A DNA stretch of 64,000 nucleotides. Origin: Mikania micrantha (taxonomy: Eukaryota; Streptophyta; Magnoliopsida; Asterales; Asteraceae). Below, piece by piece: positions 1 to 11,717 of the stretch. A program made the position numbers and the translations under genes. The stretch covers positions 66,930,639 to 66,994,638 of the forward strand of contig CM018680.1 in the NCBI GenBank assembly GCA_009363875.1, given 5' to 3'. The first letter of the stretch is position 1, and each line of letters begins with the position of its first letter. The notes beneath the pieces are model-generated. The model did not search any database, had not been told where the DNA came from, and saw only the letters and a program-made list of their open reading frames with translations.

Positions 1-667
1 TATACGAATAATTCGTCGGTTTATCATTCTGCAACAACATCTGTTATGGTTTTGTTTTGTTTAACCTCACATACGTTTATACATAATAGCATTAAATCAA
101 GCATTTGTGTATCAGTCCAGTGTTGTCTGATGTGTTTCTGACTGTTAAACCATGAGGTTTAAATTAGATTTCAGAACAATAGCATAATAGTTTAGTGTCA
201 AGCATTAAATGTCAATAGCATAAACATAGTTTCACGTAGTGTGTACCTGAGTTACTGTGCAAGTTACTGTTGAGATCACTGTTCCGGCAACGCTTCCGGC
301 ACTGGTGTTACAAGTACATTTCGTGTTGAATGCGTTTGCTGACTGCTTTCTGACTCCAAACGTAGTTTGGGAGTTGATTATATGTTGGCTTTTCTAGTAG
401 ACAATCATCTGACTATTTGCACACGTTATTCTTACTTGATGTTAGTTTGGGATTGAACTATCCATGTTACTTTATTCAATGTTTTATACATATGTTTACA
501 AAGCAAATTCATATTTACAAATGTTAAACCTATTGTTCTCACCAACTACTTTTGTAGTTGACAGTTACTTTTCACGTGTTTCAGGTAATCAGGTTTAGAG
601 CATCACAAGGACAACTAAGGAGACCATAGTTAAGATAGAACAAGACGAAGAAACAAGCTAGGATGGA
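1..667 (+). mobile_element. Old chromovirus-type LTR, left part
   Basis: No coding region is visible. The stretch has the look of the second half of a gypsy LTR, including a CTCACCAACTAC / GTAGTTGACAG segment near 540-565 like the 'CTCACCAGC...GCTGAC' segment of other LTRs here. The sequence breaks at 667 and appears to resume at 11718, because the Athila-like LTR between them is flanked by ATGGA. The proposed right end is GGGTGTGACA at 11962. Orientation would be plus. The start lies outside the window. Confidence 0.5.
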
Positions 668-795
668 TGTTGTGTTGCGAAACACATCTGTTTTTCCATT
701 TGTTTTTGTCAAGTTTATGTACAGTTTTATTCAGTTTTGGAATCGATTTAAGCTGGTGCTTCGCATTTCTGTAATTCGATGCTTGCAGGTAATAA

Positions 796-3024
796 TGTAA
801 GCCCCAAAACTCCCACATGTATAACACGTGTTTAAAACGACATCAAAGTTTAGGTCCCAGATTTTTTTCAAACTCACAAATGTAATTAACACCATAAACA
901 CCTCATTTACACACGACTTTACAAAATAATTGATGTTAGTTAAACATTCAATAACAAAAATTACATTTGAGTTATCACCAAAAACCTTTGTTTAACACCA
1001 ACAAAGAAAAACCACCAAAACGTGTTTGATCCGAATCCTTGCGAGGCAATCCGATCACGACCGCGTTCAACCCTTCCGTTCACCTGAAACACCATAATTA
1101 AGTCACCATTAGTTCATTAGAACTAAGTAAGATCACCATGCCCGCCCACACGAGCTTACATGACCCAAAAAGTCAATTTTGGTCAAATTCAGCCCCTGGC
1201 GTATTTGGAGGCGTATTTGGAGGCGTATCACAGAAATTTTAAAACCTGGAGCTGAGGTAGGCGTATCATACGCCCCCCCCAGGCGTATGATACGCCGGGG
1301 CACACCTGCACAACCATTTTTGCTGTTTTCAGCCATCTTGACCCCTTTTGCTCACATACGACCGTTCCAATACCCTCATAAACATTACATAACACCATAT
1401 AATTATATTAAACACCTTAATTCACCAAATTATAACCATCATGGTCATAATATCAAACGATTTACTAACGGGTCGTTTGCACCCAAAACTCCATTGAAAT
1501 CTTATTCCACAAGATTTCTCAAGTTAAGTAAACCACACCACTTGTGTTTTACAAACTTGATTACACCCAACAAAGAACATTCACACACACCATGTGAATA
1601 ATTCAATGTCATGATCACACCACTTGTGATTCAAAACACCAATTTGAGTTGAATTCAATTACAATTCACACACCTTGTGAAATAATTCAAATCCTTCAAC
1701 ACACATACAAAGTAACACCAAATCAATCATGAACTAGTATTGAAACACCATGTTTACAATAATCAAGCAACATATATCACCTATTGCTTACCATTGTCTA
1801 ACAACAAGTACTAGTTCACCTATCCACCATAAAGTCAAATCTTCAACAACCTTCATACATGTACACACCTTTACACATAATAAGTAGAAGATTTAGGTGA
1901 CTTACCTTGTTCCAACGCGCTATCCTCTATAACCAATTCCTTCCCGTGTCGTTTGGTTTCACCCACACCTTCACTATCAATTCCTATTATCACAACTAAT
2001 AGGTTTAATATAAAGTTTGACCACAATTAGTCAACATACATCCCTTTCACCCCAATGTCAACATTTTCAATCTAATTTGTTTCCAATTGACCCCTAACCA
2101 TATCAATTCACCATTATTGATGTTATAAACCCACATAATTCACATCACCATTGGTTTTAAACCAATTTTAAGTTAAATACCCTACTTGGCATTTCATCAA
2201 ACACCTTGTATGCACAAGTTCATGTGCTAATGATCATTCATCATTAAGACACCTATGTAACTCCATTATTATGTTTAAAAATGATCAATCTCAACAATTT
2301 CACCACAAACTACAACAATATAGTGAATATCATCAAATCCCCACCTTTAAACACTACTTTACACACCATGTTCATCAATTCCATGAAAACCCCATTTCCC
2401 CCATTTTCATAACATGTAAATCATGAAAGAAAACAATCAAAAGTTGTTCCTATATGATTATCAACATCATTAACAACATTTGACACTCTCAAAACACCAA
2501 ATTTGAGAGTTTTACCCATCAAACCCACACCCCCCATGGTGACCCACGAAAATCCCATCAAAAACACCCAAAAATCTTACCTAGATGTTGTTTGATGCAA
2601 GAAGAACTCAAATCTATGATTGCATTCAAGATCAAGCTATGAATCATGCACCAATTTGATCAAACTTGAAGATCTTGAGCTTCCTCCTCCTCCCCTTTCC
2701 TTGTTCACGTTTTTCAGCACACACACACACACATAAAAGTGTGAAATGTTGACCAAGTCAACATTTAAAACCCCCTTGTTAATTAGCTTTCATCTATTGA
2801 CACTTCTAACCCCTCAATTTACATGTTAAAACTAACTAACTCATATCCAACTTAATTAAGTTAGTTAACTCCCACTACAATATATTTAACAAATACTTAT
2901 TTAAATCACCCACCAAATATTATTTAAGATAATTAAATCATACAAAACACCCATTAATTAAATAAACACAATCATACACCAATTATGTTTAATTTATAAT
3001 ATTTCACCAAAATGGGATGTTACA
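796..3024 (-). repeat. 3' LTR of the young chromovirus
   Basis: It starts TGTAAGCCCC and ends GGGATGTTACA on the plus strand, and matches 7988-10216 except at position 1388. It contains two 15-bp palindromes at 1260-1274 and 1282-1296. Short open frames inside it are not genes: they recur identically in the other LTR and have no domain. Confidence 0.96.
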
Positions 3025-3040
3025 AATTCTCCCCTCCTTA
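3025..3040 (-). other. Polypurine tract of the young chromovirus
   Basis: On the minus strand AAGGAGGGGAGAATT directly precedes the 3' LTR. This is the expected position and composition of the RNase H-resistant primer for plus-strand DNA synthesis. Confidence 0.85.
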
Positions 3041-3065
3041 CAAAGATTTCGTCCCCGAAACCTCG

Positions 3066-6000
3066 TTACACCTCAAAAAGAAAAGGATAAAATTTCCGCA
3101 TTTCATCCTCGGACTCCCACGTAGCATCCGAACCCCGTCTGTTCTTCCATTGCACCATTACTTGGTTAATCGTCTTATTCCGAAGTTGCTTGACTTTTCT
3201 ATCCAAGATAGCCACCGGTTTCTCAATATAATTGAGTTTATCATCAATCACCAAATCCTCCAATGGCACATAAGCCGATTCATCCGCCAAGCACTTTCGC
3301 AAATAAGATACGTGGAATGTATTGTGAATCCCACTCAACTCCTCCGGTAGCTCTAATCGATAGGCAACCTCGCCAATCCGAGTTATAATTTTAAATGGTC
3401 CAATAAACCGTGGACTAAGTTTCCCCCGCTTTCGAAAACGAATCACACCCTTCCAAGGAGAAACCTTTAACAACACAAAGTCTCCCACTTGGAATTCGAT
3501 CGGCCTCCTCCGTTTATCCGCATACGATTTCTGACGGTCTTGTGCCGCCTTTAAATGAGCTCGTATCTGATCGATTCGTTCGTTTGTCACCTTTACTACC
3601 TTTTTGCTGGCGAGTTCCCTTGGTCCCACTTCTCCCCAACACACGGGAGTTCTACATTTTCTCCCATACAAAACCTCAAAAGGAGGCATTCCAAGACTGG
3701 AATGATAACTGTTATTGTAAGAAAACTCCGCCAAAGGTAAGTAATCATCCCAACTTCCCCCAAAATCAATGATACACGCACGTAACATGTCCTCAAGCGT
3801 TTGAATAGTCCTTTCACTCTGACCATCCGTTTGAGGGTGATACGCTGTGCTCAACAATAGTCTCGTACCCAATTCCTCCTGAAAATTCTTCCAAAAATGA
3901 GAAGTGAACCGGGTGTCACGATCAGACACAATAGTCACCGGTACTCCATGTCGAGCCACCACTTCCTTAACATAAATTTCAGCCATTTTCTTGGAAGAAT
4001 ACGTCTCCTTGATCGGTATAAAGTGAGCACTCTTTGATAACCGATCTACGATGACCCATATAGTATCATAACCGTTCCTAGTCTTAGGAAGCTTCGTGAT
4101 TAGGTCCATCGTAATATGCTCCCACTTCCACATTGGAATCTCCAAAGGTTGCAATTTGCCATACGGTTTTTGATGCTCCGCCTTCACTTGAGCACAAGTC
4201 AAGCATGTTTCAACATACTTAACAATATCTCGTTTCATTCCCGGCCACCAATAGTTAACCGGCAAGTCACGATACATCTTCGTGCCTCCCGGATGAATCG
4301 AATATCTCGATTTATGGGATTCCTCCAATAAAGCCGTCTTTAAAGGACAAGTGGGAGGTATCCACACCCGACCCCACCTTGTCTTTAAACCCCGACTATC
4401 CTCATCCAATTGATGAGCTAACCCCTTGATTCTATCACGTTTCCAATTCTCCTCCTTTAAAGATTCCGTTTGAGCAGCTTTAATTTGATTCACCAGATCC
4501 GAAGTTACCACAATTTTCATTGCCTTTACCCGAATAGGTGAAGGTTCCTCCTTTCTACTCAAAGCATCCGCCACTACGTTTGCTTTCCCCGGATGATAGA
4601 GAATTTCGCAGTCGTAGTCTTTGAGTAACTCCATCCAACGTCTCTGCCTCATATTCAATTCCTTCTGTGTGAAAAAATACTTTAAACTCTTGTGGTCGGT
4701 ATAAATAGTACATTTCACCCCATAAAGATAATGACGCCATATCTTTAATGCAAAAACAACCGCCGCAAGCTCCAAGTCATGAACGGGATAGTTAATCTCA
4801 TGAACCTTCAACTGACGTGAAGCATAAGCAATAACTTTCCCTCTTTGCATGAGAACACACCCAAGACCAACATATGAAGCATCGGAATAGACCACAAGAT
4901 CATCGGGTCCATCCGGTAAAGTTAACACCGGAGCTTGAGTTAGTCTTGTCTTTAACTCTAGAAACGCCTTTTCTTGTTCATCACCCCACACAAACTTAGT
5001 ATCCTTCCTTGTAAGCTTAGTCAAAGATGAAGCAATCTTGGCAAAGTCTTGAATAAACCTCCTGTAATAACCGGCTAAACCAAGAAAACTTCTAACCTCA
5101 GTTGGAGTCTGGGGTGGACTCCATTTCATAACCGCCTGAATTTTTGTAGGATCAACATGTATGCCACCGGCATTGACCACATGTCCTAAGAACTGTACTT
5201 CGCGTAACCAGAAATCACACTTGGAGAACTTAGCATACAGTTTCTCCTTACGAAGTGTTTCAAGAACTTCACGCAAATGACAAGCGTGATCCACTTCATT
5301 CTTGGAATAGATAAGTATGTCATCAATAAACACAATGACTGACCTATCTAACATAGGACGACAAACCCGATTCATCAAGTCCATGAACGCCGCCGGTGCG
5401 TTAGTTAACCCAAAGGACATCACAAGAAACTCATAATGCCCATACCTCGTACGAAAAGCCGTCTTTGGAATGTCTTCCTCTCTAACCTTCAACTGATGGT
5501 ATCCCGATCGAAGGTCGATCTTAGAAAACCATGAAGCACCTTGTAATTGGTCAAAGAGGTCGTCAATCCTAGGTAATGGATACCTATTCTTCACCGTGAC
5601 CTTATTCAACTCCCGATAATCTATACACATTCTAAAGCTCCCGTCTTTCTTCTTGACAAATAACACCGGTGCACCCCAAGGTGAGATGCTCGGACGAATA
5701 AAACCCATGTCAAGAAGTTCTTGCAATTGACTCATCATCTCTTGCAATTCAGATGGCGCCAACCGGTATAGAGCCTTAGCAATGGGTTTAGCCCCTGGCA
5801 CCAAGTCAATTTGGAACTCCACATCCCTTTCGGGAGGTAATCCCGGTAGTTCATCCGGAAAGACATCCGAAAAATCACGAACTATAGGAATGTCTTCTAT
5901 CAACTTCACTCCTTTCTCCGAATCCACCACATAAGCAAGAAACGATCGTCCGCCATTGTTCAAATACTTCATAGCTTCAATTAAAGAACATAAGATCATA

Positions 6001-7523
6001 CCACCACGTTTCTCCCCACGAATACACACCTCATGTCCACTAGGAGACATCAATTGAATAATCTTATGTTTACACACAATGTTGGCCCCGTGAGCCGAAA
6101 GCCAATCCATCCCAACCACCGCATCGAACTCCCCCAATACCATAGGTATTAAATCAATATCGAAATCCTCCCCATCGATGGTTAATTTACATTTTCGATA
6201 AACATCACAAACTAGAAAGCATTTAGAATCCGCTATTTCTATTTCTAGAGGCACCGACAATTTCTCAACAACAAAAGACGAATGGTGTATAAAATTTGTA
6301 GACACAAATGATCTACTTGCCCCCGAATCAAATAAAATGTAAGCAGGCAAGGTATTGATGAAGAAAGTACCTGTCACCACATCAGGTGTGACTTTGGCTT
6401 CCTCCGCAGTGATTTGAAAGGCCCTACCCTTGGGTTTGGGTACCTCCACCTTCTTCCCACTTCCTTGCCCCTTGAAAGATCGATTTTCTCCTCCACCAAA
6501 TCCAACCCCCTTAAGTTCCGGACATTCACTCCGAATATGCCCCGGTTTGTAGCAATTATAACATAAATTCAACGGACTCGAGCATTGATTAGCAAGATGA
6601 CCTTGCTTCCCACATTTGTAGCAAGATAAGGGTCGTGTTGAACAATCACCCATGTGGTCTTTCCCACATTTTGTACAATGCTTAACTCCCCTACTTGAGT
6701 GGAACTTTGTAGGTGAGTTAGAGAACTTCCCCTTTTTAGACGACCCCGTCTCCTTCTCTACCTTCCGCTTTTCACCGCGGTCCTCCTGTCGCTTTAACTC
6801 CAACTCGCGCTCCCGAGCACAATCAATAAGTTCCGCCAATGTCTCACACTTAGATGGTGTAAGAAATTCGTGGTACTTGGCATTCAACATAATGTGGTAT
6901 CGATTGATCCACATCCGCTCCGTTTGTAGCAAATCAGGACAAAATCTAGCTTTGTCATAAAAGATGGCGGTAATCGTATCAATACTTTCCTCCTTATGCC
7001 TCATATGAAGAAACTCTTCAGTGATTCTGTCAATCGCCGCCTGCGGACAGAACCGTTTAAGGAATAATTCCTTAAACTCCGCCCATTTCAGATTTTTAAT
7101 GCCATCCCTACCCTTCTCCTTTCGAAGAAGCTCCCACCAATCTTTTGCTCTTTCACGCAACTGATTCCCCGCAAAGATCACCTCATCTTCCGGGTCACAA
7201 TGGCTCGTCTCAAACGTGCCCTCCATGTCTGTTATCCACCGTTGACTCTGTAATGGGTCAACTTCCCCTTTGAATTCGCTTGGCTTGCAAGCTACAAACT
7301 CCTTATAAGTTACTTTCTTTGGAGTTCGTTCCCCATCTCGCCCCCCTCTGAGATTTGCAAACTCCTGTTGAATAAATTCTCTCATGGAGGCTTGCAGACC
7401 CTCCATATGGTGAGGAATCGAAGCTTCCAATGCTTTTGCCACCTCTTCTCTCACCATAGTTTGCAATTCAGTGAAATTAGTTTCATGACCTCCACCATCA
7501 TTAATGTTATCACCACCAGCCAT
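3066..7523 (-). CDS. Gag-pol polyprotein with chromodomain (intact)
   Basis: One frame encodes all proteins needed for retrotransposition. The open frame extends to an ATG at 7586, but the Met at 7523 (MAGGDNIND) is the likely start; numbering here is from 7586. Gag (about 22-400) has three zinc knuckles at 304-315, 322-335 and 342-355. Protease carries FDSGAS (419-424). RT spans about 600-790 with FIDD at 753-756. RNase H has D902, E939, D964 and D1007. Integrase has H1091, H1098, C1128 and C1131, then D1161, D1222 and E1258. A chromodomain-like tail occupies about 1450-1506. All catalytic residues I looked for are present, and there is no stop or frameshift. It acts in virus-like particles and, for integrase, in the nucleus. 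Family assignment is secure; mobility is inferred. Confidence 0.96.
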   Translation of the reverse strand: MAGGDNINDGGGHETNFTELQTMVREEVAKALEASIPHHMEGLQASMREFIQQEFANLRGGRDGERTPKKVTYKEFVACKPSEFKGEVDPLQSQRWITDMEGTFETSHCDPEDEVIFAGNQLRERAKDWWELLRKEKGRDGIKNLKWAEFKELFLKRFCPQAAIDRITEEFLHMRHKEESIDTITAIFYDKARFCPDLLQTERMWINRYHIMLNAKYHEFLTPSKCETLAELIDCARERELELKRQEDRGEKRKVEKETGSSKKGKFSNSPTKFHSSRGVKHCTKCGKDHMGDCSTRPLSCYKCGKQGHLANQCSSPLNLCYNCYKPGHIRSECPELKGVGFGGGENRSFKGQGSGKKVEVPKPKGRAFQITAEEAKVTPDVVTGTFFINTLPAYILFDSGASRSFVSTNFIHHSSFVVEKLSVPLEIEIADSKCFLVCDVYRKCKLTIDGEDFDIDLIPMVLGEFDAVVGMDWLSAHGANIVCKHKIIQLMSPSGHEVCIRGEKRGGMILCSLIEAMKYLNNGGRSFLAYVVDSEKGVKLIEDIPIVRDFSDVFPDELPGLPPERDVEFQIDLVPGAKPIAKALYRLAPSELQEMMSQLQELLDMGFIRPSISPWGAPVLFVKKKDGSFRMCIDYRELNKVTVKNRYPLPRIDDLFDQLQGASWFSKIDLRSGYHQLKVREEDIPKTAFRTRYGHYEFLVMSFGLTNAPAAFMDLMNRVCRPMLDRSVIVFIDDILIYSKNEVDHACHLREVLETLRKEKLYAKFSKCDFWLREVQFLGHVVNAGGIHVDPTKIQAVMKWSPPQTPTEVRSFLGLAGYYRRFIQDFAKIASSLTKLTRKDTKFVWGDEQEKAFLELKTRLTQAPVLTLPDGPDDLVVYSDASYVGLGCVLMQRGKVIAYASRQLKVHEINYPVHDLELAAVVFALKIWRHYLYGVKCTIYTDHKSLKYFFTQKELNMRQRRWMELLKDYDCEILYHPGKANVVADALSRKEEPSPIRVKAMKIVVTSDLVNQIKAAQTESLKEENWKRDRIKGLAHQLDEDSRGLKTRWGRVWIPPTCPLKTALLEESHKSRYSIHPGGTKMYRDLPVNYWWPGMKRDIVKYVETCLTCAQVKAEHQKPYGKLQPLEIPMWKWEHITMDLITKLPKTRNGYDTIWVIVDRLSKSAHFIPIKETYSSKKMAEIYVKEVVARHGVPVTIVSDRDTRFTSHFWKNFQEELGTRLLLSTAYHPQTDGQSERTIQTLEDMLRACIIDFGGSWDDYLPLAEFSYNNSYHSSLGMPPFEVLYGRKCRTPVCWGEVGPRELASKKVVKVTNERIDQIRAHLKAAQDRQKSYADKRRRPIEFQVGDFVLLKVSPWKGVIRFRKRGKLSPRFIGPFKIITRIGEVAYRLELPEELSGIHNTFHVSYLRKCLADESAYVPLEDLVIDDKLNYIEKPVAILDRKVKQLRNKTINQVMVQWKNRRGSDATWESEDEMRKFYPFLFEV

Positions 7524-7970
7524 TTTACGGCTGAAACAAGTTATGCGATACATTAGTTTTGCTATATAGTTCATACAACTAAGCACACCATGAAATATGA
7601 ACTTAAAAACATCACAACATCAACTCCTAACACCTTACCTACTGTTCATAACCATATTATGAATTAGTTCCATTAAGGTCATATCTATGTCAAGAATATA
7701 ATCTTATGTTGGCCAGACATAACACTATACACTTCACATATCCAATTCCTTAACTTCACCTCCCCATAACATGACTAAGAAATTCGGTTCAACAAGCAAA
7801 TTCACACCAAACACCAATAAACATATATAACTAAGGTAAACAATACACAAACTTGTTACCTTAAACCCCCGGCTTCGTGATCGGATCTCGGATCAAACAT
7901 TACTCCCCAAATCAAAAGCACAAGGATTTGAGTTCAAGTGTTCGCGACGCACTTAAATCCCTCAAACCAT
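7524..7970 (-). other. 5' leader of the young chromovirus
   Basis: About 450 bp of noncoding AT-rich sequence between the primer site and the Gag start. I see no additional gene or repeat. Confidence 0.7.
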
Positions 7971-7984
7971 TGGCTCTGATGCCA
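7971..7984 (-). other. Primer-binding site (initiator Met tRNA type)
   Basis: On the minus strand TGGCATCAGAGCCA lies 3 bp inside the 5' LTR. It matches the initiator-methionine tRNA 3' end pattern TGGTATCAGAGC except at one base. Confidence 0.85.
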
Positions 7985-7987
7985 ACT

Positions 7988-10216
7988 TGTAAGCCCCAAA
8001 ACTCCCACATGTATAACACGTGTTTAAAACGACATCAAAGTTTAGGTCCCAGATTTTTTTCAAACTCACAAATGTAATTAACACCATAAACACCTCATTT
8101 ACACACGACTTTACAAAATAATTGATGTTAGTTAAACATTCAATAACAAAAATTACATTTGAGTTATCACCAAAAACCTTTGTTTAACACCAACAAAGAA
8201 AAACCACCAAAACGTGTTTGATCCGAATCCTTGCGAGGCAATCCGATCACGACCGCGTTCAACCCTTCCGTTCACCTGAAACACCATAATTAAGTCACCA
8301 TTAGTTCATTAGAACTAAGTAAGATCACCATGCCCGCCCACACGAGCTTACATGACCCAAAAAGTCAATTTTGGTCAAATTCAGCCCCTGGCGTATTTGG
8401 AGGCGTATTTGGAGGCGTATCACAGAAATTTTAAAACCTGGAGCTGAGGTAGGCGTATCATACGCCCCCCCCAGGCGTATGATACGCCGGGGCACACCTG
8501 CACAACCATTTTTGCTGTTTTCAGCCATCTTGACCCCTTTTGCTCACATACGACCGTTCCAATACCCTCATAAACATTATATAACACCATATAATTATAT
8601 TAAACACCTTAATTCACCAAATTATAACCATCATGGTCATAATATCAAACGATTTACTAACGGGTCGTTTGCACCCAAAACTCCATTGAAATCTTATTCC
8701 ACAAGATTTCTCAAGTTAAGTAAACCACACCACTTGTGTTTTACAAACTTGATTACACCCAACAAAGAACATTCACACACACCATGTGAATAATTCAATG
8801 TCATGATCACACCACTTGTGATTCAAAACACCAATTTGAGTTGAATTCAATTACAATTCACACACCTTGTGAAATAATTCAAATCCTTCAACACACATAC
8901 AAAGTAACACCAAATCAATCATGAACTAGTATTGAAACACCATGTTTACAATAATCAAGCAACATATATCACCTATTGCTTACCATTGTCTAACAACAAG
9001 TACTAGTTCACCTATCCACCATAAAGTCAAATCTTCAACAACCTTCATACATGTACACACCTTTACACATAATAAGTAGAAGATTTAGGTGACTTACCTT
9101 GTTCCAACGCGCTATCCTCTATAACCAATTCCTTCCCGTGTCGTTTGGTTTCACCCACACCTTCACTATCAATTCCTATTATCACAACTAATAGGTTTAA
9201 TATAAAGTTTGACCACAATTAGTCAACATACATCCCTTTCACCCCAATGTCAACATTTTCAATCTAATTTGTTTCCAATTGACCCCTAACCATATCAATT
9301 CACCATTATTGATGTTATAAACCCACATAATTCACATCACCATTGGTTTTAAACCAATTTTAAGTTAAATACCCTACTTGGCATTTCATCAAACACCTTG
9401 TATGCACAAGTTCATGTGCTAATGATCATTCATCATTAAGACACCTATGTAACTCCATTATTATGTTTAAAAATGATCAATCTCAACAATTTCACCACAA
9501 ACTACAACAATATAGTGAATATCATCAAATCCCCACCTTTAAACACTACTTTACACACCATGTTCATCAATTCCATGAAAACCCCATTTCCCCCATTTTC
9601 ATAACATGTAAATCATGAAAGAAAACAATCAAAAGTTGTTCCTATATGATTATCAACATCATTAACAACATTTGACACTCTCAAAACACCAAATTTGAGA
9701 GTTTTACCCATCAAACCCACACCCCCCATGGTGACCCACGAAAATCCCATCAAAAACACCCAAAAATCTTACCTAGATGTTGTTTGATGCAAGAAGAACT
9801 CAAATCTATGATTGCATTCAAGATCAAGCTATGAATCATGCACCAATTTGATCAAACTTGAAGATCTTGAGCTTCCTCCTCCTCCCCTTTCCTTGTTCAC
9901 GTTTTTCAGCACACACACACACACATAAAAGTGTGAAATGTTGACCAAGTCAACATTTAAAACCCCCTTGTTAATTAGCTTTCATCTATTGACACTTCTA
10001 ACCCCTCAATTTACATGTTAAAACTAACTAACTCATATCCAACTTAATTAAGTTAGTTAACTCCCACTACAATATATTTAACAAATACTTATTTAAATCA
10101 CCCACCAAATATTATTTAAGATAATTAAATCATACAAAACACCCATTAATTAAATAAACACAATCATACACCAATTATGTTTAATTTATAATATTTCACC
10201 AAAATGGGATGTTACA
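7988..10216 (-). repeat. 5' LTR of the young chromovirus
   Basis: It is identical in length (2,229 bp) to the left LTR, with T at 8580 instead of C. It supplies the promoter of the element. Palindromes recur at 8452-8466 and 8474-8488. Confidence 0.96.
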
Positions 10217-10319
10217 AATAAACATGTATATTTGGCACAAAAGTTCAAGGAAATAAGCTCCCGGTTGGACGAGAACGGACCCGGAAACAAAGGAAAGCAA
10301 AATCTGGAGTTTTGCACTC

Positions 10320-10490
10320 CTCGCGTATCGCGAAGGGCACAAGAAACCCTGTCGCGTAGCGCGACAGTTGGAAATTACAGAAATTCCACTTTTAATGATT
10401 ACGGGTTGACCCTACTGTTTTGTCAGGTAGTGAGGTCCCTCGAGTAGCGCGAGGGGTTATCAAGCGGTCGTCGCGTAGCGCGACAGGGCT
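10320..10490. repeat. GC-rich inverted repeats in the Athila-like LTR
   Basis: Four short inverted repeats cluster here: TCGCGTATCGCGA (10321-10333), TGTCGCGTAGCGCGACA (10350-10366), CCTCGAGTAGCGCGAGG (10438-10454, one mismatch) and GTCGCGTAGCGCGAC (10470-10484). They stand out from the AT-rich surroundings. Function is unknown. Confidence 0.85.
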
Positions 10491-11717
10491 AAAAATTCCG
10501 AAAAACGAGTTGGATTTATCAAAACGGCTGGAGGCTTCAGAATTATGTTAACACACGGTTTTGAGACGAATTGGGAAGCAACTAGGAGGCTGAAACGGGC
10601 GACCAAGGTCAAGATTCATCATTTGGAAGCCCGAGAATTGCGATTCGAACGATGTAATCATGATCGGTTCTTACTCTTGTATTGTTTTCCATTCGAATGA
10701 TGTTTTTCTGTGGTTTATACATTATATCTTCTTGTTTGTTCATGATGATTGTTGGCTAGACTATCAGAACTATCTAGGGTTTTACGATTATGCATGTTTA
10801 ACGTTTTAATTTGATTGATTGTGGAACAATGATTGTGATTTCGAAATGACATAAAGATTTGGATTTGAATCTTGGATGTATATAAATGTTAGGATTTGGT
10901 TTATTGATTTGAATTATCTATTCCTCATGTGCTTTGGTGAATGTCTTTCATATAATAGGTGCATGTTAGATCAACTACTTTGTGTTTTTGATTTGTAAAT
11001 GAATTACTAGACGTAGTGGTTCATAGGAATGTTAATTAGGTCATAATCAAACCAAATGTTTAACTAAATTCAAAAGCCGTGAGGTGAGAGTTTGGTAGTT
11101 TGTCTTAAGTGTTGAGTTACTAGTTAAAGTCTTTGTGAAAAGACTAAGGCTAGTTTAATTGAACATATTCTTGCATACTAAATCCAATTTGATTTTCCCT
11201 ATTATCGTGTACATGTGTTTGTGTATTGAGAAAGGTACTTTAATGACTCGTAGACATCTTAGTTGAAATCTTTGAGAAAGGTTGAAGATGCTCTAAGTCG
11301 TTTATTAGTTTATACCTGGTTTCATAACAGTTCCATAATCAGTCTAAAAATGCATTGAACATGTATAAAGTAAACCCTAGGTAGTCATTTCATCATCTGT
11401 CACTTCTTGCTTCAATCCCATTGTTTAGTCTTATTCCAGTTTTTAGGTTATCAATTCATTTTAATTAATTAGTGAAACCCCCCTTTAAAACAATTCTTTT
11501 AATCAAGTAAATTTGTATAGGTAAGTTCTTTAGTCTAGTTTGCATTTTCTATAGAAGTTTGTGGGTTCGATATCCGGACTTACTTTTCTTTACTATTTTT
11601 GATAGGTTCACTTGCATGTTAGTAGTTTAGTTTAGAGAGTCTAGAGTATTACTTAGTGTCTAGGTTAGTTGTAATTTTTGTTATTTTTAATTAAACTACT
11701 TTGCACACATCAATGGA

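Larger units (their letters stand above)
796..10216 (-). mobile_element. Complete young chromovirus (Ty3/gypsy, probably Tekay lineage)
   Basis: A 9,421-bp element bounded by 2,229-bp LTRs and the target duplication AATAA (791-795 and 10217-10221). It reads on the minus strand: 5' LTR on the right, then primer site, leader, one uninterrupted gag-pol frame, polypurine tract and 3' LTR on the left. The LTRs differ by one base in my comparison (C at 1388, T at 8580). That, with the intact polyprotein, marks a very recent insertion that may still be mobile. The C-terminal chromodomain places it among chromoviruses. Long LTRs favour Tekay, which a domain phylogeny could settle. Confidence 0.95.
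668..11712 (+). mobile_element. Athila-like solo LTR, interrupted by a younger chromovirus
   Basis: The 5-bp direct repeat ATGGA at 663-667 and 11713-11717 brackets a sequence that starts TGTTGTGTTG and ends CACACATCA. Removing the chromovirus (796-10216) and one AATAA copy leaves about 1.62 kb, a normal Athila LTR length. The right part contains GTTTGTGGGTTCGATATCCG near 11560, the kind of segment found near the end of Athila and Tat LTRs. No internal region or second LTR is present, so it is a solo LTR left by LTR-LTR recombination. Assignment to Athila is by pattern recognition and is less certain than the boundaries. Confidence 0.72.

Noticed and set aside
1179..1601. A 140-codon plus-strand open frame, repeated at 8371-8793 and partly at 57267-57668
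   Set aside because: It lies inside LTRs of one family and includes the palindromes. It shows no domain, and its recurrence is explained by LTR copies.
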